DNA from: Chryseobacterium defluvii
Lineage (GTDB): Bacteria > Bacteroidota > Bacteroidia > Flavobacteriales > Weeksellaceae
Length of the DNA stretch: 64,000 nt
Assembly: GCF_014204415.1 (NCBI RefSeq)
Contig: NZ_JACHLE010000001.1
Span: forward strand, 248,001 to 312,000
Direction: 5' to 3'
A model generated the notes under the pieces. It was not told where the DNA came from and did not search any database. It saw only the letters and a list, made by a program, of their open reading frames with translations. A program made the translations under genes and the position numbers. Positions 8,072 to 17,075 of this stretch are shown one piece after another (positions within the stretch are counted from its first letter, which is position 1; each line of letters starts with the position of its first letter).

Positions 8072-9265
8072 TTAGAAAATTAAAAGATTGATATCATGAT
8101 AGGTAAGCCCGAAACGGTCGCAGATTATTTTTTTAGTATGCCTTCCTTTATACATGTATAAGCTTTGCTTCATTTCGTTTTTACGGAGGAGCATGTTTTC
8201 AAATCCGCCTTCTTCATCATAATTCAGGATATAAGAAAGGAAGAAGTTGGAAATGGCTTTTGTAGTGGTTCTCGGCATTTTGGAAGTAAGGTTCGGAAGT
8301 CCGCAATGGATCACCCCGTGCTTGATGATGTACGGATTTTCCATCGTGGTAAGCTCGGAAGTCTCAATTACTTTGCCATTATCTATAGTAATATCAATAA
8401 TTACGCTGCCTTTTTTCATGTTTACTACCATTTCTTCGGTAACGATAGGCGTCATATTCAATCTTGGAAGAGCTCCGATCACAACGTCTGCACGTCTCAA
8501 TGCTTTGCTTAGCTCTTTAGGATCTATAATGGATGTAGGAACCCGGCTGTCTACCAGAGTATGAAGCCTTCTCAGCTTTGAAAGTGAATTATCAAAAACT
8601 CTTACGCTGGCTCCCAATCCTATGGCTGCCTTGGTGGCAAATTCTCCTACGATCCCGGCGCCCAGAATCACCACTTCGGTAGGCCTTACACCTGTAATTC
8701 CGCCTAACATTAAACCATTAGAAAGAGCCAATAATTCCGAAGCATATAAAATGGAGACTGTTCCGGCAATTTCGCCTATCAGCCGTACCAATGCAAGCTG
8801 TTTATATTCATCAACGATAAATTCAAAGGCTATGGCATTGATTTTTTTCTCGGCCAGCTTTAAAAAATATTCTTTATCCCTTAGGTTGATCTGCAATGCT
8901 GAAACCAGGTAGGTATTCGGTTTCATATATTCAATTTCCTCTTCCGTAGGCGGGTTTACTTTAAGGATCAGATCCTGGCCGAAAGCTTCTTTCGGATCAT
9001 TCGTGATTCTTGCTCCTGATTCGGAGTACTGTATATCTGTAAAAAATGAACCTTGCCCTGCTCCTGATTCAATGATGATTTCATGACCATGATCTGCCAG
9101 TACCTGTACTGCATCCGGTGTGATGCATGTTCTTCTTTCGTGCAGACAGGTTTCTTTAGGAATTCCAATGCTGAATTGCTTTCCTTTTTTTATAACCTCC
9201 AGTTTTTCCTCTTTCGGCATCAGCTCTTCTTCTGTGAAAGGAGTAAAAATATTTGTAGTACTCAT
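8072..9265 (-). CDS. ald: Alanine dehydrogenase
   Basis: This enzyme converts L-alanine to pyruvate and ammonia with NAD+, or the reverse, in the cytoplasm. The 397-residue protein carries the N-terminal AlaDH/PNT domain (IGIPKETCLHERRTCITP, near residue 33) and a Rossmann domain with VVILGAGIVGEFA. It has about 25 extra residues at the N terminus and a C-terminal extension past the usual 370, as in flavobacterial versions. It is the second gene of a probable run from tsaE (69-base gap) and abuts the next gene exactly, leading into a LytTR two-component system. The coupling of a catabolic enzyme to that pair is unusual. Confidence 0.92.
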   Translation of the reverse strand: MSTTNIFTPFTEEELMPKEEKLEVIKKGKQFSIGIPKETCLHERRTCITPDAVQVLADHGHEIIIESGAGQGSFFTDIQYSESGARITNDPKEAFGQDLILKVNPPTEEEIEYMKPNTYLVSALQINLRDKEYFLKLAEKKINAIAFEFIVDEYKQLALVRLIGEIAGTVSILYASELLALSNGLMLGGITGVRPTEVVILGAGIVGEFATKAAIGLGASVRVFDNSLSKLRRLHTLVDSRVPTSIIDPKELSKALRRADVVIGALPRLNMTPIVTEEMVVNMKKGSVIIDITIDNGKVIETSELTTMENPYIIKHGVIHCGLPNLTSKMPRTTTKAISNFFLSYILNYDEEGGFENMLLRKNEMKQSLYMYKGRHTKKIICDRFGLTYHDINLLIF

Positions 9266-9334
9266 TCTTACTTAAATTATATCTTACAGGTAATTATTTT
9301 ACGATCAAATTCATCAGGCAAAGATACATAATAT

Positions 9335-9742
9335 TTACCCGAATGTGACCTCTCTTGCTTCGCCGGTATTGATGATGTTCATTGTGTGATAGTTAAGCCC
9401 GTAAAGTTCTTCTTCATATACTTCCGGCCATTCTATAATGCAGAGGAAAGCGTTGTCCAGATATTCCTCGATCCCGATATCGTAGGCTTCCTCTATATTT
9501 TTCAGGCGGTAAAGGTCAAAGTGATACACTTTTCCTTTCGGAGTAGTGTATTCATTCAAAATGGAGTAGGTGGGTGAGCTTACTTCATCCGTACTTCCCA
9601 TATTTTTAAGTAGGATCTGAGTAAAAGTTGTTTTCCCGGCGCCCAGATTTCCTTTTAATAAGAGAATATGATGTTTTAAGTGAGGAATAACCTGATCGAC
9701 AACTTTTTGCCAGTCATCCATACTTTTTATATTAAATTGCAT
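9335..9742 (-). CDS. tsaE: tRNA threonylcarbamoyladenosine synthesis ATPase TsaE
   Basis: TsaE is the ATPase that powers the TsaB-TsaD complex, which adds threonylcarbamoyl to A37 of ANN-decoding tRNAs. At 135 residues it has the family length. It has the Walker A motif GNLGAGKTTF (about residue 32), the switch region SSPTYSILNEY, and a Walker-B-like HFDLYRL and IIEWPE motif near residues 75-110. It starts at the ATG at 9742, 93 bases from the divergent dnaG gene. It is probably co-transcribed with ald downstream. Confidence 0.93.
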   Translation of the reverse strand: MQFNIKSMDDWQKVVDQVIPHLKHHILLLKGNLGAGKTTFTQILLKNMGSTDEVSSPTYSILNEYTTPKGKVYHFDLYRLKNIEEAYDIGIEEYLDNAFLCIIEWPEVYEEELYGLNYHTMNIINTGEAREVTFG

Positions 9743-9834
9743 AAAGGTGGTTTACTGCAAAAATAGTTATTTTTTAGCTTCTAACTTCTGGTCTCTAACT
9801 TCTGACATCTCCAAAATTTACTTATTTTTACACT

Positions 9835-11811
9835 ATGATTTCCAAACAGACCATAGATAAAATTTTCTCGACGATCAGGGTAGAAGAGATAGTGGGAGAA
9901 TATGTTCAGCTGAAAAGAGCAGGGTCTAATTATAAAGGGCTCAGTCCTTTTCATGACGAAAAAACGCCCAGTTTTGTGGTTTCGCCCAGTAAGCAGATAT
10001 GGAAAGATTTCTCTACGGGAAAAGGAGGAACTGCCATTTCTTTTTTAATGGAGATCGAAAATTTCACCTATCCTGAAGCACTTCGACACGCTGCTAAGAA
10101 ATACGGGATTGAAATTGAGGAAGACCAGCAGGAATTTTCAGAGGAAGCTAAAAATGCCCAATCTGAGAGGGATCTGATGTATAAGATCCACGAAGTGGCC
10201 AATACTTACTTTCAGGAAATACTTTGGGATTCGGAGGAAGGAAAAAGCATTGGCCTGGCTTATTTTAAAGAGCGTGAGCTTAAGGATGATATCATTAAGA
10301 AATTCCAGCTTGGATATTCTCCGGAAAAGAAAAATGCTTTTACGGAATATGCTTTGGAAAAAGGATATTCTAAAGAGATCTTGGAAAAGTCAGGATTATC
10401 TATTTTCCCTGAAAATACACCTACAGGGGTAGACCGTTTCCGTGAAAGGGTTATTTTCCCTATTCATAGCTTTTCGGGCAGGGTCTTGGGTTTTGGAGCC
10501 AGGATCCTTAAAAACAATGTCAAGACTGCGAAATACCTGAATTCTCCTGAAACGGAAATTTATCATAAATCCAATGTACTGTATGGGTTAAACCAGAGCA
10601 AGCAGGCTATTTCAAGAAAAAATGTCTGCCTTTTGGTAGAGGGATATATGGATGTGATCTCACTTCATCTGTCCGGAATAGAGAATGTAGTGGCCAGTTC
10701 CGGGACTTCTTTGACTACGGAGCAGATCAAGCTTATCAAAAGACTTACGGAGAATGTGACCATTCTTTTTGACGGTGATAATGCGGGGATCAAAGCCAGT
10801 TTCCGGAGTATTGACATGCTTTTGACGGAAGGAATGAATATCCGTGTCATGCTTTTCCCTGAAGGAGACGATCCCGATTCTTTTGCCAGAAAGCATCCGC
10901 AGGAGTATGTGGAGAAATTCATTGAGAATGAAGCAATGGATTTTATCGACTTTAAAGCGGAGATCCTTCTAAAGGAAGCTGGAAATGACCCGATCAAAAA
11001 AGCGGAAGCGATCCGGAATATCGTCAAATCAGTAGCCTTTGTTCAGAATGCCCTGAAAAGAGAAGTTTACCTCAAAGAGGTTTCGAATAAATTCGGACTG
11101 TCTGAGCAGAGTTTATTCAATGAACTGGATGTTCAGAAGCAGATCACCCAAAACCAGAATCAAAATGTTCAGCAGCATAAAGAGCATAAAGCTCCTAAAC
11201 TGGAGATTGTTCCAAAGCCTGAGCAGGAAATAGATTCGGTGCAATTTAACATCCTTCATCAGGAGAATAAGCTGATCGATCTGATGCTGATGTTTGGAGA
11301 TATTGTTCTGCAGAGAAGGAACGAAAAGCAGGAAAAGTATGAAGTAACGGTGATTGAAGAGATCCTTCATCATTTTGAAGAGGAACAGTATGAATTCCAG
11401 ATAGAAACCAATAAAAAGATCATTCAGAATATCAGGGAAGGTATTGAGCACGATGAACTGCGTGCCGGAAATTTCTTTCTTACCCTGATGGATGAGGATA
11501 TTACTTCAAAAGTGGCTGACGCTTTGATTATTCCTGATGAATTAAGTGACTGGACAACCAGGAACATATTTCCGCCAGCTATTGGAGATCATGTGGCAAC
11601 AGAAGTGGAAGCGGATATTTTAATTCATAAGTATTATTATATTCACTTTATCATTAAGCAGCTGACTTCTGAATTTGAAAATTATCGTGACACAGATCCG
11701 GAAAAATATCTTGAAACGATTAAGAAAATTATGATGTTGACAGAGTTTTCAAAAAAGATTGTAGAAAAACTAGGTTGGTCTCCTGTGACAAAAAGTCCTA
11801 TAAAATTTTAG
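9835..11811 (+). CDS. dnaG: DNA primase, with altered zinc-binding site
   Basis: DnaG makes RNA primers at the replication fork. The 658-residue protein has the N-terminal CHC2 region (about 1-100), the catalytic core with TOPRIM (LLVEGYMDVISL near 265; FDGDNAG about 312) and a C-terminal helicase-binding region that is divergent and rich in Gln around residue 440. The zinc ligands of the CHC2 finger are largely missing: the first Cys is S37 (GLSPFH), His40 remains, and the last two are D58 and T61 (WKDFSTGKGG). The rest of the fold motif (EKTPSF) is intact. I recall similar losses in other Flavobacteriia. The gene is intact and clpP follows on the same strand after 57 bases. Confidence 0.95.
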   Translation: MISKQTIDKIFSTIRVEEIVGEYVQLKRAGSNYKGLSPFHDEKTPSFVVSPSKQIWKDFSTGKGGTAISFLMEIENFTYPEALRHAAKKYGIEIEEDQQEFSEEAKNAQSERDLMYKIHEVANTYFQEILWDSEEGKSIGLAYFKERELKDDIIKKFQLGYSPEKKNAFTEYALEKGYSKEILEKSGLSIFPENTPTGVDRFRERVIFPIHSFSGRVLGFGARILKNNVKTAKYLNSPETEIYHKSNVLYGLNQSKQAISRKNVCLLVEGYMDVISLHLSGIENVVASSGTSLTTEQIKLIKRLTENVTILFDGDNAGIKASFRSIDMLLTEGMNIRVMLFPEGDDPDSFARKHPQEYVEKFIENEAMDFIDFKAEILLKEAGNDPIKKAEAIRNIVKSVAFVQNALKREVYLKEVSNKFGLSEQSLFNELDVQKQITQNQNQNVQQHKEHKAPKLEIVPKPEQEIDSVQFNILHQENKLIDLMLMFGDIVLQRRNEKQEKYEVTVIEEILHHFEEEQYEFQIETNKKIIQNIREGIEHDELRAGNFFLTLMDEDITSKVADALIIPDELSDWTTRNIFPPAIGDHVATEVEADILIHKYYYIHFIIKQLTSEFENYRDTDPEKYLETIKKIMMLTEFSKKIVEKLGWSPVTKSPIKF

Positions 11812-11868
11812 GAATAAAAGTTGTAATTTAAAATTCTGAAATATTTAAAAAATAATACACAAAGAAAT

Positions 11869-12555
11869 ATGGACATTAAAAAAGAATTCAGAGATTTCTC
11901 TGTAAAACATTTAGGAAACAACGGTCTGGTTACCGATCAGTATATGGGAATGTATGGGCCTACTAATCTTACCCCGTACATTATGGAAGAAAGAAGGCTG
12001 AACGTAGCCCAGATGGACGTTTTCTCCCGTTTGATGATGGACAGGATTATTTTTCTGGGAACAGGGATCGATGATCAGGTTGCCAATATCGTAACGGCAC
12101 AGCTTTTATTCTTGGAAAGTGCAGACCCTTCAAAAGATATTCAGATCTACATCAATTCTCCGGGTGGTAGTGTATATGCAGGTCTAGGAATTTATGACAC
12201 GATGCAGATCATTAAGCCGGATGTAGCAACTATCTGTACCGGTATGGCCGCTTCTATGGGAGCTGTATTACTGGTAGCAGGAGAGAAGGGGAAACGTTCT
12301 GCTCTTAAACACTCGAGAGTAATGATCCACCAGCCTTCAGGAGGTGCACAGGGTGTGGCTTCCGATATGGAGATCAACTTAAGAGAAATGCTGAAATTGA
12401 AGCAGGAGCTTTATGAGATCATCGGCCATCATTCAGGGCAGACCTATGAATGGGTGGAGAAGTCTTCTGACAGGGATTACTGGATGACTTCTGAGGAAGC
12501 TAAAGGCTACGGAATGGTAGATGAGGTTTTGCAGAGATCTGTAGAGAAGAAATAA
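11869..12555 (+). CDS. clpP: ATP-dependent Clp protease proteolytic subunit
   Basis: ClpP is the serine peptidase barrel that degrades proteins unfolded by ClpX or ClpA in the cytoplasm. The 228-residue protein shows the catalytic Ser in ICTGMAASMGAVL, the His in RVMIHQPSGG and the usual Asp further on. About 30 residues precede the mature start, which fits a processed propeptide. It follows dnaG on the same strand. No clpX is next to it; a strong terminator follows the stop codon. The ATG lies after an AT-rich spacer with no Shine-Dalgarno sequence, normal for this phylum. Confidence 0.96.
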   Translation: MDIKKEFRDFSVKHLGNNGLVTDQYMGMYGPTNLTPYIMEERRLNVAQMDVFSRLMMDRIIFLGTGIDDQVANIVTAQLLFLESADPSKDIQIYINSPGGSVYAGLGIYDTMQIIKPDVATICTGMAASMGAVLLVAGEKGKRSALKHSRVMIHQPSGGAQGVASDMEINLREMLKLKQELYEIIGHHSGQTYEWVEKSSDRDYWMTSEEAKGYGMVDEVLQRSVEKK

Positions 12556-12574
12556 TCTTTTAGAAGATATCAAT

Positions 12575-12604
12575 AAAAAAACGCGCCGACAGGCGCGTTT
12601 TTTT
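12575..12604. terminator. Bidirectional terminator between clpP and tpiA
   Basis: A GC-rich hairpin (ACGCGCC and GGCGCGT arms, GACA loop) is flanked by seven A and seven T bases, so it can stop transcription from clpP on the plus strand and tpiA on the minus strand. Confidence 0.93.
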
Positions 12605-12620
12605 ATTACTGTAAGTACAT

Positions 12621-13385
12621 TTATTGTTCATTAAAAGCTTCAATAATTTTTGAAAAATCTTCCAGCTTCAGGGCAGCACCGCCAATAAGGCCGCCGTCAA
12701 TATCCGGCTGGGAGAAAATTTCTTTAGCATTATCCGGCTTTACGGAGCCTCCATATAGGATAGACACTTCATCAGCGACTTCTTTTCCGTATTTTGCAGC
12801 AATGATATTCCTGATATGTGCATGGATCTCCTGAGCCTGCTCCGGGGTAGCCGTTTCTCCTGTCCCGATCGCCCAAACCGGTTCATAGGCAATCACCACT
12901 CTTTTAATTTCCTCAGCAGAAAGAGTGAAAAGAGCTGTTTCGGTCTGGGTTTTTACTACTTCCAAATGTTGCCCGGCTTTTCTCTGCTCAAGGGTTTCCC
13001 CATTACAATAAACAGGAATAAGGCCTTTATCAAGGGCTAATTTGATCTTTCTGTTGCAGTGCGAATCTGTTTCTCCGTGATATTGTCTTCTTTCGGAATG
13101 CCCGATCAAAGATCCGTTGGCATCGATGGACTCCAGCATATCCGCAGAAATTTCTCCGGTATAGGCCCCACTTTCATGTTCGCTCATATCCTGAGAGAAA
13201 ACACCGATTTCCTCTTTTTCATAGATGTCTTTGGCCATCATCAGGTACAAAGAAGGAGGGGCGATCCAAACCTCACAATTGGTGGCATTATTATTTTTAT
13301 AGCTTAGTAATTGAATCATTAACTGCTGGGCATCAATTACATTTTTGTTCATTTTCCAGTTTCCTGCAACTATTTTTCTTCTCAT
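12621..13385 (-). CDS. tpiA: Triose-phosphate isomerase
   Basis: TpiA interconverts dihydroxyacetone phosphate and glyceraldehyde 3-phosphate in glycolysis and gluconeogenesis. The 254-residue protein has all catalytic landmarks: the substrate-binding lysine in NWKMNKN, the electrophilic histidine in IGHSERR, the catalytic glutamate in AYEPVWAIGTG with loop 6 after it, and the phosphate-binding ILYGGSVKP and GGLIGGAAL. It is the last gene of a five-gene minus-strand run beginning with DUF1599, with a 16-base gap to the peptidase upstream. Confidence 0.97.
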   Translation of the reverse strand: MRRKIVAGNWKMNKNVIDAQQLMIQLLSYKNNNATNCEVWIAPPSLYLMMAKDIYEKEEIGVFSQDMSEHESGAYTGEISADMLESIDANGSLIGHSERRQYHGETDSHCNRKIKLALDKGLIPVYCNGETLEQRKAGQHLEVVKTQTETALFTLSAEEIKRVVIAYEPVWAIGTGETATPEQAQEIHAHIRNIIAAKYGKEVADEVSILYGGSVKPDNAKEIFSQPDIDGGLIGGAALKLEDFSKIIEAFNEQ

Positions 13386-13401
13386 AGTTTATTTTAAAAA
13401 A

Positions 13402-15528
13402 TTATTGATTAATTCCTTCTAATTTGAACATGAACGCATACACCAATGCAATATCCTTCAGGTAGTCAAATCTTCCTGAAGCACCACCGTGTCCATAATC
13501 CATATCCGTTTTTAATAAAAGTACATTTTTATCGGTTTTCATATCCCTTAGCTTTGCCACCCATTTAGCCGGCTCGAAATACTGTACCTGGGAATCATGT
13601 AAACCGGTTGTTACCAAAAGATTAGGATAGCTTTTCTTTTCTATATTTTCGTACGGGGAATAAGATTTCATATAGAAATAGGCTTCTTTATTGTTAGGAT
13701 TTCCCCATTCGTCATATTCATTGGTCGTTAATGGAATACTTTCATCAAGCATGGTATTGACTACATCCACAAACGGCACCTGCGAGATCACTCCGTTCCA
13801 TAAATTCGGGCTCATATTAGCTATTGCACCCATCAGCAAACCTCCGGCACTTCCTCCCTGAGCATACAAGTGTTTGGGAGCAGTATATTTTTCTTTCACA
13901 AGATATTCTCCGGCATCAATGAAATCGGTGAAGGTATTTTTCTTTTTCATCATCTTTCCGTCTTCATACCATTGCCTTCCCATTTCCTGTCCGCCACGGA
14001 TATGAGCAATCGCAAAAGCAAAACCTCTGTCCAGAAGGCTCAGCCTTGTACTGCTGAATGTGGCATCCATAGAGTTTCCGTATGAGCCGTAAGCGTAAAG
14101 CAGGAGCGGGCTGTTTCCGTCTTTTTTGAATCCTTTTTTATAAACGATGGAGATCGGGATCTTTGTTCCGTCTTTTGCTGTGGCAAAAAGCCTTTCGGTG
14201 ATATAATTGGCCTTATCATAACCACCCAGGACTTCCTGCTGCTTCAATAATATTCTTTTTCCGGTCTTCAGGTCCTGTTCGTATTGAGAACCGGGCGTGA
14301 TCATGGAAGTATAACCGAAACGGAAATTATCGGTATTGTATTCTGGATTTCCTGAAGGATAAACGGTATAAGCCGGTTCATCAAATTTCAGGAATTCTTT
14401 TTTACCTGTTTTTCGGTCATAAATGACCAACTGGGAAAGCCCGTTCTGCCTTTCACTGAAAACAAGGTAGTTTTTAAACTCACTGATTCCCTCCATCAGT
14501 ACTTCTTTTCTGTGTGGGATAAAGTCTTTCCAGTTTTCAACGCCTGTTTTGTTCAAAGGGGTTTCCATTACTTTGAAGTTTAAGGCGTCTTTGTTGGTCG
14601 TAATTAAAAATTTATCCTCCAGAGCTGTCACATCATATAAGACATTTTTCATTCTCGGCTGGAAAACCTTGAATGTTCCGTTGGGATCACCTGCATCTAG
14701 GTATCTTGTCTCGGAAGAAGTGGTGGCGCCGGAATAGATCATAATGAACTTTTCGTTCTTGGATTTTCCTACACCGATATAATTGGTTTTATCTTTTTCT
14801 TCATAAACCGTAACATCTTTGGCGGAATCTGTGCCAAGCGTATGTCTTTTGATTTTTTCGGACAGAAGGGTTACCGGATTATTTTCCGAATAGAAAATGG
14901 TTTTGTTATCGTTGGCCCATGTTGCACTTCCTCCGGTATTCTTAATTCCCAGATCTGTGGTCTTACCTGTAAAAAAGTCTTTTAAGAATAATTTGTATTG
15001 TCTTCTGGAAACATCATCCACTCCATAAATCATTTTGGTATTATCGGGACTGATGCTGAAACCTGCTGCCGAATAATAAGAATGTCCTTCCGCAAGCTGG
15101 TCTACATCCAGAAGGATTTCTTCCGGAGCTTTAAGGTTTCCTTTTTTCCTGCAGTATTTGAAATACTGCTTTCCTGTTTCCGTTCTGGTATAATAGTAAT
15201 ACCCGTTCTTGAAAACAGGTACAGACTCATCTTTTTCCTTAATCCGGGCTTTCATTTCCTGAAAAAGATGATCCCTGAAAGAATCCGTGTCTTTCATCAT
15301 CCCCTGCCAGTACGTATTTTCAGCTTTCAGGTAATCAACTACTTTGGTAGAATCTTTTCCTTTTTTAAAATAGTCGATCATCCAGTAGTATGGATCATTT
15401 ACTTTGTCCCCGTGCATTTCTCTGATGTGTTCCTGCTTTTCAGCAACAGGAGCTTTAAAGTCGGGGAATTTCTGAGATTGAAAGGTGGAAGCACTCATTA
15501 ATAATAAACCTAAATAATATTTTTTCAT
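13402..15528 (-). CDS. S9 family peptidase (oligopeptidase B-like), secreted
   Basis: A 708-residue prolyl-oligopeptidase-family serine peptidase. An N-terminal signal peptide (MKKYYLGLLLMSASTFQSQ) sends it to the periplasm. The N-terminal beta-propeller (about 20-430) is followed by the alpha/beta hydrolase domain with the nucleophile in QGGSAGGLLMG, the acidic residue near GLHDSQVQY, and the histidine in DYGHGGASGRFD. The C-terminal order and motifs resemble protease II (PtrB), which cuts after basic residues, but the specificity is not proven. It is inserted in the DUF1599 to tpiA run, with short gaps on both sides (25 and 16 bases). Confidence 0.92.
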   Translation of the reverse strand: MKKYYLGLLLMSASTFQSQKFPDFKAPVAEKQEHIREMHGDKVNDPYYWMIDYFKKGKDSTKVVDYLKAENTYWQGMMKDTDSFRDHLFQEMKARIKEKDESVPVFKNGYYYYTRTETGKQYFKYCRKKGNLKAPEEILLDVDQLAEGHSYYSAAGFSISPDNTKMIYGVDDVSRRQYKLFLKDFFTGKTTDLGIKNTGGSATWANDNKTIFYSENNPVTLLSEKIKRHTLGTDSAKDVTVYEEKDKTNYIGVGKSKNEKFIMIYSGATTSSETRYLDAGDPNGTFKVFQPRMKNVLYDVTALEDKFLITTNKDALNFKVMETPLNKTGVENWKDFIPHRKEVLMEGISEFKNYLVFSERQNGLSQLVIYDRKTGKKEFLKFDEPAYTVYPSGNPEYNTDNFRFGYTSMITPGSQYEQDLKTGKRILLKQQEVLGGYDKANYITERLFATAKDGTKIPISIVYKKGFKKDGNSPLLLYAYGSYGNSMDATFSSTRLSLLDRGFAFAIAHIRGGQEMGRQWYEDGKMMKKKNTFTDFIDAGEYLVKEKYTAPKHLYAQGGSAGGLLMGAIANMSPNLWNGVISQVPFVDVVNTMLDESIPLTTNEYDEWGNPNNKEAYFYMKSYSPYENIEKKSYPNLLVTTGLHDSQVQYFEPAKWVAKLRDMKTDKNVLLLKTDMDYGHGGASGRFDYLKDIALVYAFMFKLEGINQ

Positions 15529-15553
15529 AGTAAAATTTTGTTTTTGGCCATCA

Positions 15554-15904
15554 TTATTCCAAATGCCACATATTCTTCAAAAGCTTATAAAATGTATGCT
15601 CCTCATCTGTCACTTTATGGTCTGCTTTTATCAGTGATTTTGAAAACTGTACGAATTTTTTACGTTCTTCCTCCGTAGAGTCATCATAAAAGCAACGGGC
15701 ATGGAATTCAAAATGGTCTTTCCATTCTTCAGGACGAAGAAGGGCAAGAATTTCCAATTCATTATCCAGATTCATTCTGAAGGGAAATTCCTCTGCCAGG
15801 TATTGCTGGATCATCATTCCTTCTTCAGGGGCAAATTCTCCGTCAACAGAGGAAAGGATCATTGAGAGATGGTAACCGGCGATAGATTTATTTGATTTTT
15901 GCAT
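15554..15904 (-). CDS. TerB-like small helical protein
   Basis: A 116-residue, mainly alpha-helical, cytoplasmic protein. The paired patterns AGYHLSMILSSVDGEFAPEE near the N terminus and SLIKADHKVTDEEHTFY near the C terminus are like the two acidic helix-loop repeats of TerB-type (tellurite-resistance-associated) domains, which bind metal ions through such loops. There is no nearby ter gene, so a role in tellurite resistance is not implied. It sits between the BT_3928 gene and the S9 peptidase with short gaps (38 and 25 bases). Function unknown. Confidence 0.7.
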   Translation of the reverse strand: MQKSNKSIAGYHLSMILSSVDGEFAPEEGMMIQQYLAEEFPFRMNLDNELEILALLRPEEWKDHFEFHARCFYDDSTEEERKKFVQFSKSLIKADHKVTDEEHTFYKLLKNMWHLE

Positions 15905-15942
15905 TATTAAGTATAATATTTTTAAAGTTTAGTTTTATGCTT

Positions 15943-17073
15943 TTATTGTTGAATATAGTCCTTGGCAGGCTGCTTGTCCACGATCTTACCGTTTTGCAGG
16001 ATGAGTACGAAAGGGTTGCTTCTTGCAATGGTTTTGATGGCAGTACCGTCCATCATTGCATTTTTGATGGTCTTAAAGGTATTGGGATCTGTAGAAACTC
16101 CGTAAACAACCGCAGTACCTTTTTCATGATGAATTTTATCTTCAAGCTTTTGCAGGAGAGAGGACGGAATGTCTTTTGGGTGATAGGAAAACACTATAAT
16201 AGCTTTAGGGGCTTTGATGATCTCGTCTGTGATCTCCATTCCAGTAGGGTCTTCGATTTTAAATTTGATAATTTCAGATTTATAACCTTCCTTTACTAAA
16301 ACAGATTCGTTTTTTTCCTCCTCGATTTTCCATGGAGAGCCTTCTTCCCAGTATTTTGTCTGCTTGATATAATCATCCTGGTTTACTTTGACAGTATCTC
16401 CGGTCTTTTGATTTTTAAGGGAATAAAAAGTTTTATATTCTGAAGGATTTTTAGCAATTTTTTCTTTTTCCCCGGCTAAATCGGTTCCGATCTTGTAATC
16501 CCGGAAATCGATCAGGGGTTCATGCATAATTCCCTGAGACATTATGTAGATCATGATCAGAGAAAATATTCCGAGGATCCAGTATTTGAATTTCCCTTCG
16601 GATTTTTCCGGAGTATCCTTGTCATTTTTGCTGAATTCCTTTCTGTATAATATGAACAGGATAATAAGTCCTGCTAACAGCACAATATCCTTGATAAAAC
16701 TCTGCCAAGGAGTGAATTTAATGGCATCCCCGAAACATCCGCAGTCTGTTACCACATTATAATATGCGGAATAGAACGTAAGGAATCCGAAGAATATGCA
16801 AAGGGCAATTAATGCCGAAAGGGTGAATTTAAGCCTGATCTTCAATAAAAGCATAGCGCCCAGGAAAAGTTCCAACACGACCACAATAATGGACAGGAGC
16901 AAAGCATATTTTTCAAAGAACGGCATGTTGAAAACAGCAGGAGAGAAGTATTCTTCCATCTTAAAGGAAAAACCTACCAGATCCACTGCTTTTACGAAGC
17001 CTGATAAAATAAACAGTATTGCAACAGCAATCCGTAATAATTCTTTAATGAAAATCAATAAACTTTTGATCAT
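15943..17073 (-). CDS. BT_3928-family membrane protein, DoxX/MauE-like
   Basis: A 376-residue membrane protein. The N-terminal 150 residues have four membrane helices of DoxX/MauE type (AVAILFILSGFVKAVDLVGF at the start), with a conserved cysteine pair in TDCGCFGD on the third helix region. A fifth helix lies near residue 170. The C-terminal 200 residues are outside and may be thioredoxin-fold-like (VFSYHPKDIPSSLLQKLE, then FVLILQNGKIVDK), but no CXXC is present. MauE-like proteins help disulfide formation, so a redox role is a fair guess. The gene is 2 bases from DUF1599 upstream; both lie in the run that leads to tpiA, an arrangement I recall from Bacteroides. Confidence 0.85.
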   Translation of the reverse strand: MIKSLLIFIKELLRIAVAILFILSGFVKAVDLVGFSFKMEEYFSPAVFNMPFFEKYALLLSIIVVVLELFLGAMLLLKIRLKFTLSALIALCIFFGFLTFYSAYYNVVTDCGCFGDAIKFTPWQSFIKDIVLLAGLIILFILYRKEFSKNDKDTPEKSEGKFKYWILGIFSLIMIYIMSQGIMHEPLIDFRDYKIGTDLAGEKEKIAKNPSEYKTFYSLKNQKTGDTVKVNQDDYIKQTKYWEEGSPWKIEEEKNESVLVKEGYKSEIIKFKIEDPTGMEITDEIIKAPKAIIVFSYHPKDIPSSLLQKLEDKIHHEKGTAVVYGVSTDPNTFKTIKNAMMDGTAIKTIARSNPFVLILQNGKIVDKQPAKDYIQQ

Positions 17074-17075
17074 GA

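Noticed and set aside
15554..15904. Tellurite resistance gene
   Set aside because: The TerB-like pattern is weak evidence of fold only, and no other ter genes are present.
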